Shown here: piece by piece, positions 7,614 to 14,443 of the stretch
How positions within the stretch are numbered: the stretch's first letter is position 1
How the letters are laid out: each line of letters starts with the position of its first letter
Assembly (NCBI GenBank): GCA_946482545.1
Contig: CAMLRX010000124.1
Coordinates: 1 to 14,553, forward strand
Origin: an uncultured Flavihumibacter sp.
Lineage (GTDB): Bacteria; Bacteroidota; Bacteroidia; Chitinophagales; Chitinophagaceae
Reading direction: 5' to 3'
Length of the DNA: 14,553 nucleotides
Notes under the pieces: model-generated
What the model was told of the DNA's origin: nothing
The model's database searches: none
The model's input: the letters and a program-made list of their open reading frames with translations, nothing else
Program-made: the position numbers and the translations under genes

Positions 7614-9687
7614 TTTTTTTCTGTGTTTTTTGGTGCAGATAATGATAAATCTCTACCTGTGACCTCACCTTTTTTCTACCACCGGAGCGTACATAATCAT
7701 TGCTGAGCTCGTTGTCCAGCCAGCGGGCCTTAACATTGTCGTTCAGTTGTATCTCCACGATTTTCTTCAGCACTTTCTTAATGTCCTCATCCAATATCGG
7801 GCATGTAGCTTCCACGCGGTGATCCAGGTTCCGGACCATCCAGTCTGCCGAAGATATGTAAACTTTTTCTTTACCACCGTTGTGGAACACAAACAGCCGC
7901 GCGTGCTCCAGGTATTCGTCCACGATGCTGATGGCCTTAACCGGTTCTTTGAACTTCTTATTTTCCGAGAACATGCAGAATATGCCCCTCACCACCATTT
8001 GCACCTTCACGCCCGCTTTGGCGGCTTCTTCCAGCCTGGCCACGAGTTTTTCGTCTGAAAGCGAGTTCATTTTTAATGTGATGGCTGCCGGCTTTTTCGC
8101 TTCCGCCGCCTTGATCTCTTTTACGATCATTTTATCCAGTTGCGACCGCAGGCCCGTAGGGCAGGGGATCAATGTTTTGCAGGCTTTCAGGAATGGCAGG
8201 CCGGTCTTGGGTTTTTCGATGAACGTAAATATCCTGTTGATATCCGCCATGATGTTCCGGTTGGAAGTGAGCAGGCAGTAGTCGCCATATACACGGGCCG
8301 TTTTTTCGTTGAGGTTGCCCGTGCTTACAAAACCGTACTGAATGGTTCTGTTCTGCACCCTTTTTTTGATGATACATAGTTTGGCGTGCACCTTCATATT
8401 GGGCAGGCCAATGAGCACGCGCACCCCTTCTTCTTCCAGTTTCTCTTTCCATTCCAGGTTGGCTTCCTCATCAAAACGGGCACGCAGTTCCAGCATCACC
8501 ACTACTTTTTTACCATTCCGCACCGCATTGATCAGGGCGTTCACCACTTTTGAATTGCTGGCCAGCCGGTAGGCCGTTATTTTGATCTCCGTTACATGCT
8601 GGTCCATGGCCGCTTCCCGCAAAAGGTCGATCACCGAACTGTAATCGTGGTAAGGGAATACCAGCATTACATCTTTTTTGAGGACAACATCGGTTACCCG
8701 GAGTTCCTTTTCCAGCAGCGGGTGTTCAAAACTGCGACGGCGGGCACTTTTTACATTGAAAACGGAGTCGGGGAAGTCCATGAAATGCCTGAAATTATGA
8801 ATTCTTCCACCGGGAATAATGTTGTCGCGACGGGCGAGGTTCAGTTTGCGCACCAGGTATTCGAGCAATCCGGGGTTCATTTCACGGTCGTACACAAATC
8901 GAACGGGCTTTCCTTTTCTACGGTTTTTCAGGCCTTTTTCAATCTTCTGAATAAAGTTCGTGGCGATATCATTGTCGATATCAATCTCGGCATCTTTGGT
9001 TACTTTGAATACATGAGCCTCGTACTGATCGTAGCCGAAGTAAGAGAATATTCTGGGCAGGTTATGGCGGATGATGTCTTCCAGTAAGATGATGTGGTGC
9101 TCGCCCTGTTTGGCGGGAAGCAGGAAGAAACGTCCCATCACTTTGCTGGGCACTTCAATCAACGCATACTTTTGCTGGTAGGCGGATGAGGAAGAAGACA
9201 TCACCACACCGAGGTAGATGGATTTATCGCGGAGATAAGGCAATTCAGGTAACGACTCAATCATCAGCGGGATGATGTTGTTGCTGATGTCGTTCTCGAA
9301 GATGTCTTCCACGAATTTCTTCTGTTCCTTGTTCAACTGCTTCTCAGTAACCAGGAATATCTTTTCTTTTTTGAGTTCTTTGATGATGCCTTCCCAGATG
9401 CGGTTGAATTCGTTCTGCTGGTGCAAAACCGTTAACTGGATATCTTCCAGAATCTGTTCCGGATTAACTTCCAGGTGCATATTATTTTTGGCGCCCACTT
9501 CGCCCATTCTGCGGAGCGTGGCCACCCTTACACGGAAGAATTCATCGAGGTTGTTGGAGAAGATGCCCAGGAACCGGATGCGCTCACGCAGGGGCACACT
9601 GGGGTCGGCGGCTTCCTGTAGTACACGTGCGTTGAAGGACAGCCAACTGATGTCTCTTGGGATCGTCTTTCTTTTATTACTCACCAT
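7594..9687 (-). CDS. ppk1: Polyphosphate kinase 1
   Basis: Reversibly transfers the gamma phosphate of ATP to growing polyphosphate chains. The 697 aa is full length for PPK1. The N-terminal region has RDISWLSFNARVLQEA (11-26) and FFRVRVATLRR (50-60). The central and C-terminal parts hold two phospholipase-D-like folds. LPNMKVHAKLCI carries the autophosphorylated His H434 (E. coli H435 equivalent), and STGNLNEKTARVYGDY follows it. IVDEYLEHARL carries the second His H595 (E. coli H592 equivalent), followed by VYISSADWMVRNLDHRVE. The segment after VVRG reads IFCMFSENKKFKEPV, which differs from the Gly-Ile-Cys-Cys-Leu form I associate with many PPK1 proteins. ATG start at 9687. It is first of the predicted operon and divergent from the PBP4 gene; no phosphate-regulation site is evident. 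Confidence 0.97.
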   Translation of the reverse strand: MVSNKRKTIPRDISWLSFNARVLQEAADPSVPLRERIRFLGIFSNNLDEFFRVRVATLRRMGEVGAKNNMHLEVNPEQILEDIQLTVLHQQNEFNRIWEGIIKELKKEKIFLVTEKQLNKEQKKFVEDIFENDISNNIIPLMIESLPELPYLRDKSIYLGVVMSSSSSAYQQKYALIEVPSKVMGRFFLLPAKQGEHHIILLEDIIRHNLPRIFSYFGYDQYEAHVFKVTKDAEIDIDNDIATNFIQKIEKGLKNRRKGKPVRFVYDREMNPGLLEYLVRKLNLARRDNIIPGGRIHNFRHFMDFPDSVFNVKSARRRSFEHPLLEKELRVTDVVLKKDVMLVFPYHDYSSVIDLLREAAMDQHVTEIKITAYRLASNSKVVNALINAVRNGKKVVVMLELRARFDEEANLEWKEKLEEEGVRVLIGLPNMKVHAKLCIIKKRVQNRTIQYGFVSTGNLNEKTARVYGDYCLLTSNRNIMADINRIFTFIEKPKTGLPFLKACKTLIPCPTGLRSQLDKMIVKEIKAAEAKKPAAITLKMNSLSDEKLVARLEEAAKAGVKVQMVVRGIFCMFSENKKFKEPVKAISIVDEYLEHARLFVFHNGGKEKVYISSADWMVRNLDHRVEATCPILDEDIKKVLKKIVEIQLNDNVKARWLDNELSNDYVRSGGRKKVRSQVEIYHYLHQKTQKKIETGGH

Positions 9688-9762
9688 GAATAACCGGTTT
9701 ATTACAAATTACTGGAAATGAAGTCAAATATGTATGTTAAGTTTTACAAGAGCATCATTTCT

Positions 9763-9770
9763 TACATTCG
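9763..9770 (+). promoter_or_regulatory. Possible -7 element directly before the PBP4 gene; implies leaderless or near-leaderless mRNA
   Basis: TACATTCG differs from the Bacteroidota -7 consensus TAnnTTTG at one base. Seventeen nt upstream is TTTT (9742-9745), close to the -33 TTTG box. The element ends four bases before the ATG at 9775, so a normal transcription start would fall at or next to the start codon. No Shine-Dalgarno-like sequence precedes that ATG, which is compatible. Confidence 0.35.
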
Positions 9771-9774
9771 TACC

Positions 9775-11160
9775 ATGAAATACTTTTTCATTTTACTGTG
9801 TTTATTTCCGTCTCTGCTGATAGCCCAGTTCAATAACAGTGCCGTGGAGAAAGCATGGCGTGCGTTTCAGGGCGATGATCAGTTAAAACATGCTTCTGCC
9901 GCATTTGAACTGGTGCAGCAAACTGATGGCAAGCAGTTGTTCGGGATGAATGAGGATGTGCTGTTGTCGCCGGCCAGTACGCAAAAAGTATTTACGGCCG
10001 CCGCGGCGCTGGAATTGTTGAAGCCTTCTTTCCGCTTCAATACCCAGGTGCTGCTGAAAGGTACGGTTACAGAAGGTAAGTTGAAAGGAGGCCTGATTGT
10101 AAAAGGCGGTGGAGACCCAACATTGGGCAGTTCCCGCTACGAAAAGGACGACGCGGAAAAGTTCCTTTCGTCCATTACCAATGCCTTGCGGCAGAAGGGC
10201 ATCCATACCATCGAAGGCGATCTGGTATTGCTTTCAGACAACGAAAGTATTGTTCCCGATGGCTGGATCTGGCAGGACCTTGGCAACTATTACGGCGCGG
10301 GCGCTTCCGGGTTCAACTGGCGCGAGAACCAGTATGATATGGTGCTTTCTTCCGGAGCCAACCCGGGTTCCGCGGTAAAGCTCGTTCGTACGGAGCCTGA
10401 ACTTTACCTGGAAACCATTGAACTTTCGGCAAAAGCAGGCGCTGTTGGGAGCGGAGACAACGCTTATATCTATTTTGAACCCGGCAAAGAAAAACTGACC
10501 GTGCGTGGCACCATACCCCCGGGCAAAACAACGTTCCCCGTCTCTGGCGCATTGCCCGATCCTTCCGCGCAGTTCCTTTCAGAACTTGCCAAAGCAATGA
10601 TGGCACAAGGTATTGAGGTAACGGGGAAGAACAGGTGGAGTGCAAACGAGGAAGAAGCGCGCAACGGTGTTTTGTTGCTGGAGAAAGCCTCTCCGCCACT
10701 CGAAGCCATCGTGTACTGGTTCCTGAACAAAAGCGTGAATTTATATGGAGAAGCGTTGCTGAAGGAAATTGCTTTCGTGCAGAAGGGCAGGAGGGATACG
10801 GAAACCGGTGCTGCGCAGTTAAAAGCATTCTGGGCAGCGAAAGGTATTCCGGCACTGATGCTGCAAATGCAGGATGGAAGCGGCCTTTCACCACAAAACG
10901 GTGTAACGGCCGCGGCGCTCAATAAAGTATTGGTGTATGCGTCGAAGCAAAGCTGGTTCGGCGCGTTTTATAAGGGACTTACGGTGAACAACGGGCTGCA
11001 CCTGAAAAGTGGTACCATTGGCGGCGTGAAATGTTATACCGGTTTCCTGGAAAGCAAAGATGGAAAGGCGTATTGTTTTTCCATTATGGTAAACCGGTAC
11101 AATGGCAGTACGGCGGCACTGAACAAAAAAATATTCGCTTTCCTGGAAGCCTGTAAATAA
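9775..11160 (+). CDS. dacB: D-alanyl-D-alanine carboxypeptidase/endopeptidase, PBP4 (S13) family
   Basis: Periplasmic low-molecular-mass penicillin-binding protein that trims the terminal D-Ala of peptidoglycan peptides and may cut D-Ala-mDAP cross-links. I start it at the ATG at 9775 (461 aa), which gives a compact signal peptide, FFILLCLFPSLLIAQ. The frame stays open 19 codons further up to an ATG at 9718, but that would bury the signal peptide. The three active-site motifs are present: SxxK as STQK (S68-K71), SxN as SVN (320-322) and KTG-like KSGT (411-414). GGGDPTLG (111-118) and DGSGLS (367-372) are further S13 hallmarks, and the large insertion between SxxK and SxN is of normal size. 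Divergent from ppk1. Its stop codon is one base from the stop codon of csaA. Confidence 0.94.
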   Translation: MKYFFILLCLFPSLLIAQFNNSAVEKAWRAFQGDDQLKHASAAFELVQQTDGKQLFGMNEDVLLSPASTQKVFTAAAALELLKPSFRFNTQVLLKGTVTEGKLKGGLIVKGGGDPTLGSSRYEKDDAEKFLSSITNALRQKGIHTIEGDLVLLSDNESIVPDGWIWQDLGNYYGAGASGFNWRENQYDMVLSSGANPGSAVKLVRTEPELYLETIELSAKAGAVGSGDNAYIYFEPGKEKLTVRGTIPPGKTTFPVSGALPDPSAQFLSELAKAMMAQGIEVTGKNRWSANEEEARNGVLLLEKASPPLEAIVYWFLNKSVNLYGEALLKEIAFVQKGRRDTETGAAQLKAFWAAKGIPALMLQMQDGSGLSPQNGVTAAALNKVLVYASKQSWFGAFYKGLTVNNGLHLKSGTIGGVKCYTGFLESKDGKAYCFSIMVNRYNGSTAALNKKIFAFLEACK

Positions 11161-11161
11161 G

Positions 11162-11521
11162 TTAACCTACACGACTACCATTAGGAACGGCTTGTTCCGG
11201 CTGCAGTAATACGACCTCATTGGCAGCATCGTAAACGCCCATCACGAGGCATTCGCTGAAGAAATTGGCGATTTGTTTCCGCGGGAAATTCACAACTGCC
11301 ATCACTTGTTTACCGACCAGTGCTTCGGGTGCATAATGTGCCGTAATCTGTGCGGAAGATTGTTTGATGCCCAATGGACCGAAATCCACTTTGAGTTGGT
11401 AGGCCGGCTTTTTTGCTTTGGGAAACGGAACGGCTTCAATGATGGTGCCGATGCGCATCTCTATCTTTTCAAAATCGTTCCAGGCGATGGGTTCTTTCAG
11501 TTGATCTGCGTTGGTATCCAT
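11162..11521 (-). CDS. csaA: CsaA-type tRNA-binding-domain protein
   Basis: Small cytoplasmic protein of 119 aa made almost entirely of one EMAPII/tRNA-binding OB-fold. CsaA in Bacillus has been described as an export-related chaperone that also binds tRNA; function here is by family only. Landmarks: FEKIEMRIGTI (18-28), KKPAYQLKVDFGPLGIKQSSAQI (42-64 region), VNFPRKQIANFFSECLVMG and the terminal VPNGSRVG, which is the CsaA signature ending. Length and termini fit the family, so it is complete. The ATG at 11521 lies 80 nt downstream of the serine-hydrolase stop, with a possible own promoter (TAACTTAG, 11537-11544). The end is convergent with the PBP4 gene with no space for a terminator. Confidence 0.93.
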   Translation of the reverse strand: MDTNADQLKEPIAWNDFEKIEMRIGTIIEAVPFPKAKKPAYQLKVDFGPLGIKQSSAQITAHYAPEALVGKQVMAVVNFPRKQIANFFSECLVMGVYDAANEVVLLQPEQAVPNGSRVG

Positions 11522-11536
11522 GCTGTTGTTTTGCCG

Positions 11537-11544
11537 CTAAGTTA
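11537..11544 (-). promoter_or_regulatory. Possible -7 element of csaA
   Basis: On the minus strand TAACTTAG, one mismatch from TAnnTTTG, then CGGCAAAAC. It lies 16 nt from the csaA ATG. The string TTAGCGGCAAA is shared with the region upstream of the S8 protease. No clear -33 TTTG is seen at the right distance. Confidence 0.3.
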
Positions 11545-11601
11545 GTGTTTAACGGAAAATGATACATGCCCGCAACTGCGCTTACTTCTGGTAAGCTGAT
11601 C

Positions 11602-12669
11602 TTATTGGATCACCGCATTGATCTTTTGCCAGAGTTCATTGTCGAAACCGGACAAGGCAAAACTTGGATTTGCGGGATCAGAAGCGTCTCCCATGCGGAC
11701 CACCACCATTTTTTTGGAAGGGACCACGTAGATGCGCTGGTCTCCCGCACCCATAGCAGCATACATATCAATTGGAGCGCTTGGTACCAGTGCGCCCGGG
11801 TAAACGGTTTGTCCGCCGGGAATCATAAAATTCGTTTTGCCGTTCAGCCACCACAAATAGCCATACGAAGGGTTGATGTTTTGGGAGGTCGTGATACTTT
11901 CAGTAAAAAACGATTCATTCACCACTTGTTCATTGTTCCATTTCCCTTTGTTCAGCGCCAGCAATCCGAACCGGGCCATACTGCGTGTATTGCTGTGGTA
12001 CACGGTGAAGATCAGTCCTTCGTTCCAGAAGCCATCCATCCCGAGTCTGTTTTTCAGTTTATTGTTGAAGTAGGTTTCAAAAGCCCGGTTGCTCGCTTCA
12101 CCCACCACATTCATCAGTTTCTGAAATACGTTGTGGTAGGACCATCTGGTGCCCGCATCAGCAAGGTAAGTGAGGTTGGGTTTAAGCACAAGGTTGCTCT
12201 CATCGTTGATACCGGAAGTCATGGTGAGCAGGTGCCTCAGCGTAATCAGGTTTTCTTTGGCGAGGGGTTCACTGGTCCACCCAGTACCCAGGTAATCCGA
12301 TACTTTGTTGTTGATGTTCACAAGTCCTTCCTGTTGAGCAATGCCCACGGCGGCCGTTACAAGTGTTTTGCCCGCGCTGTTCCAGGCTGATGTGGCGGTG
12401 GCATTGTGGCCGTTGAAATATTCTTCCAGCACAATCCTGCCGTTAACAAGGATCATGAACGATTTCGTGTTTTTAAGTTGCAGGTAATCTTTGAGTGGCT
12501 GAACGGCATTCTGGTTCCAGTTCAGCGTGGCCATTGCCGTTGTTTCCCAGGTATTCCCTGTATTCGGAGGGAAATACATGGTTTGTGGCACAGAAGGGGT
12601 AGGCGTCGTATCTTTTTTGCAACTGATGAAACTGATAACGCTTATCAAACAAGCGAAAAGGTACCTCAT
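11602..12669 (-). CDS. Serine hydrolase lipoprotein, class C beta-lactamase fold
   Basis: Predicted envelope-anchored serine hydrolase of the AmpC/esterase/6-aminohexanoate-dimer hydrolase superfamily (COG1680 type), 355 aa. The N-terminus MRYLFACLISVISFISCKK is a lipoprotein signal with acceptor Cys C17. A Thr/Pro-rich linker follows (about 20-40). SxxK is S98-A-G-K101 in SAWNSAGKTL, and the second motif is YHN (178-180) in WSYHN. HLLTMTSGI (146-154) and YGYLWWLNG (269-277) are superfamily landmarks. The C-terminal motif is GAGDQRIYVVP (307-317) where true class C enzymes have KTG, so it is more likely an esterase or amidase than a cephalosporinase. Substrate unknown. Start ATG at 12669, divergent from the oxidoreductase across 164 nt. 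Confidence 0.9.
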   Translation of the reverse strand: MRYLFACLISVISFISCKKDTTPTPSVPQTMYFPPNTGNTWETTAMATLNWNQNAVQPLKDYLQLKNTKSFMILVNGRIVLEEYFNGHNATATSAWNSAGKTLVTAAVGIAQQEGLVNINNKVSDYLGTGWTSEPLAKENLITLRHLLTMTSGINDESNLVLKPNLTYLADAGTRWSYHNVFQKLMNVVGEASNRAFETYFNNKLKNRLGMDGFWNEGLIFTVYHSNTRSMARFGLLALNKGKWNNEQVVNESFFTESITTSQNINPSYGYLWWLNGKTNFMIPGGQTVYPGALVPSAPIDMYAAMGAGDQRIYVVPSKKMVVVRMGDASDPANPSFALSGFDNELWQKINAVIQ

Positions 12670-12833
12670 AAGTATGATTTGTGGGGTTGGACGAAATTTT
12701 GTGCCAGAGGTTTAACGCCTGCCCGCCTGTCTCTATTTCAGTTTTCCTTCTTTTATTTCTGTTAACAATGCGAAACGACAAATTTGCCAAACAAGCCTTA
12801 ATTTGAGCATTCTATTTTTACAAATTTAACCCG

Positions 12834-14258
12834 ATGAGCAAAAAAGACAATCTTAAAGCCACTGGTGCCGCTTCGCGGAGAGACTTCATTCGAAATGGCT
12901 CTCTTGCTGCGGCAGGATTTTTCATTGTGCCCCGGCACGTACTGGGTCGCGGTTACATCGCGCCCAGCGACAAACTGAACATTGCCTCTATAGGTGTGGG
13001 TGGTAAAGGAACCAGCGATATCGCTGAATTCGCAAAGGGCGGTCGCGCCAATATTGTGGCCCTCTGCGATGTGGACGACAGGCAGGCCGTCACTTCCCGA
13101 AAAAACTTCCCGTTGGCGAAGTATTACAAAGATTACCGCGAAATGCTGGAAAAGGAAAAGAAGAACATCGACGCTGTTTCCGTTTCCACCCCCGACCATA
13201 CGCATTTCGCACCCACTATGGCTGCCATGCAACTGGGCAAACACGTGTATGTACAGAAACCGCTTACGCATACGATCTGGGAAGCCCGCCAATTGACGGA
13301 AGCCGCTAAAAGATATAAAGTGGTAACGCAAATGGGCAACCAGGGTGCCTCAGGAGAAGGCGTACGGCAATTACAGGAATGGTACGACAGCGGCATTATC
13401 GGGGAAGCGCATACCGTACGTTGCTGGACAAACAGGCCTGTATGGCCGCAGGGCTTTGGTAAGCCAAAGTCCGGCGCGGATGAAATTCCGAAAGAACTGG
13501 ATTGGGACCTCTGGCTCGGCCCCATTCAATATGAAGAATACCACAAGGAGTTCGTGCCTTTTAACTGGCGCGGTTTCTGGAGTTTCGGCACAGGAGCCCT
13601 TGGCGATATGGGTTGCCATATTATTGACCCCGTATTCAAAGTGCTGGGATTAGGTTATCCAAGTGAAGTGGAATGCAGCGTGGGCGATGTGTACGAAAAA
13701 ATGTGGTCGCCTTCCTGGTACCCTGAAAGTTGTCCGATCTCTTCCTCCATAAAAATGAAGTTCCCCACCAAAAACGGAAAGCACATCAACCTGACCTGGA
13801 TGGATGGCGGTATTCGTCCGGAACGTCCCGAAGAGCTGGGCGCCGACGAGCAAATGGGCGACGAAGGCGGTGGCGCAATCATAGAAGGTTCAAAGGGAAA
13901 AATGATGTGCAGTACCTATGGCGCTAACGCGAAGCTGCTGCCCACCTCAAAAAGCGAAGGACTCAGTTTCCCGAAGAAACTGGCTCGCGTACCCGAAGGC
14001 CACTACCAGCAATGGGTAAACGCCTGCATCGCAGGATACGGTAAGAACAAAGTAAGTTCTCCCTTCGATTATGCCGGACCGCTTACAGAAACGATCCTGA
14101 TGGGCAACCTCGCCCTCCGCAGTTGGACCTATAAGGATGCCAACAACAAATTCACCGGCAGGAAAAAACTGCTTTGGGACGCGAAAAACATGAAGATCAC
14201 CAACTTTGATCCCGCGAATGAATTCGTTACGAAGAAGTACAGGGAAGGGTGGATGTAA
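12834..14258 (+). CDS. Tat-exported Gfo/Idh/MocA-family oxidoreductase
   Basis: NAD(P)-dependent oxidoreductase of the glucose-fructose oxidoreductase / inositol dehydrogenase / MocA family, 474 aa. The N-terminus carries a twin-arginine signal, SRRDFIRNGSLAAAG (14-28), ending near HVLG, so it should be exported already folded with its cofactor. The Rossmann fold starts at KLNIASIGVGGKG (47-59), followed by LCDVDD (78-82), STPDHTH (118-124) and VQKPLTH (140-146), the family EKP position. MGNQG (167-171) and GDMGCHIIDP (257-266) lie in the catalytic region. The long C-terminus is typical of the Bacteroidota/Planctomycetes type. The substrate is probably a sugar or cyclitol but cannot be named. 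The GH109 NAD-dependent glycosidases are relatives and remain an alternative. No sugar-utilisation neighbours are present. ATG at 12834; no ribosome-binding sequence recognised. Confidence 0.92.
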   Translation: MSKKDNLKATGAASRRDFIRNGSLAAAGFFIVPRHVLGRGYIAPSDKLNIASIGVGGKGTSDIAEFAKGGRANIVALCDVDDRQAVTSRKNFPLAKYYKDYREMLEKEKKNIDAVSVSTPDHTHFAPTMAAMQLGKHVYVQKPLTHTIWEARQLTEAAKRYKVVTQMGNQGASGEGVRQLQEWYDSGIIGEAHTVRCWTNRPVWPQGFGKPKSGADEIPKELDWDLWLGPIQYEEYHKEFVPFNWRGFWSFGTGALGDMGCHIIDPVFKVLGLGYPSEVECSVGDVYEKMWSPSWYPESCPISSSIKMKFPTKNGKHINLTWMDGGIRPERPEELGADEQMGDEGGGAIIEGSKGKMMCSTYGANAKLLPTSKSEGLSFPKKLARVPEGHYQQWVNACIAGYGKNKVSSPFDYAGPLTETILMGNLALRSWTYKDANNKFTGRKKLLWDAKNMKITNFDPANEFVTKKYREGWM

Positions 14259-14284
14259 TTTTGAATGATGAATTTTGAATGATG
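14257..14284 (+). repeat. 14-bp perfect tandem repeat starting inside the stop codon
   Basis: AATTTTGAATGATG occurs twice without a gap (14257-14270 and 14271-14284), then a partial GATGA. The first copy begins with the last two bases of the oxidoreductase TAA. From memory, similar AATTTTGAATGATG-type strings are scattered through intergenic DNA of Chitinophagaceae, but I cannot check that here. Confidence 0.8.
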
Positions 14285-14379
14285 GATGAGGGCGGAGTGT
14301 GCGGCTATATTTGGTGTGGTAGAATAATGTTAGGGAACTGGAAAACTTCCTGAACCCATTGCTCATTCATTAAATAAAT

Positions 14380-14413
14380 AAGAGGGTGTATCTGGAATGC
14401 GATACACCCTCTT
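14380..14413 (+). terminator. Rho-independent terminator downstream of the oxidoreductase gene
   Basis: Perfect 13-bp stem AAGAGGGTGTATC (14380-14392) and GATACACCCTCTT (14401-14413) with loop TGGAATGC, followed by TT and AATT. It sits 121 nt after the oxidoreductase stop. The A-rich left flank (TAAATAAATA) means it could also act for a gene arriving from the right on the other strand. Confidence 0.85.
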
Positions 14414-14443
14414 TTAATTCGGGTGCCCGATGGAGATGATTTT

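Larger units (their letters stand above)
4321..9687 (-). other. Predicted operon ppk1-ppx-panB-ALDH7
   Basis: Four minus-strand genes follow one another with a 20-nt overlap (ppk1/ppx), a 30-nt gap (ppx/panB) and a 32-nt gap (panB/aldehyde dehydrogenase). No hairpin with a U-tract is visible in any of these gaps. The first gene is divergent from the PBP4 gene, and an inverted repeat lies after the last. The grouping rests on spacing and strand alone. The first two genes form a clear functional pair; the last two belong to different pathways. Confidence 0.6.

Noticed and set aside
8596..9087. 163-codon plus-strand frame opposite ppk1
   Set aside because: Shadow of a conserved, complete PPK1 coding region.
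9718..9774. 19-codon N-terminal extension of the PBP4 protein
   Set aside because: It would place charged residues before the signal peptide, and the likely -7 element overlaps it; the ATG at 9775 is a better start.
11580..11596. Hairpin GCTTAC-TTCTG-GTAAGC between the serine hydrolase and csaA
   Set aside because: Only 6 bp with no U-tract on either strand; too weak to call a terminator.
11566..12390. 274-codon open frame on the plus strand opposite the serine hydrolase
   Set aside because: Antisense shadow of a gene with SxxK, YxN and lipobox motifs; no recognisable protein features of its own.
14333..14357. Imperfect palindrome GGGAACTGGAA...TTCCTGAACCC
   Set aside because: Several mismatches inside the stem; the perfect 13-bp terminator just downstream is a better structure.
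13947..14366. 139-codon minus-strand frame over the end of the oxidoreductase and the tandem repeat
   Set aside because: The His/Ser/Lys-rich peptide comes from translating the AATTTTGAATGATG repeat backwards; the rest is antisense to the oxidoreductase.
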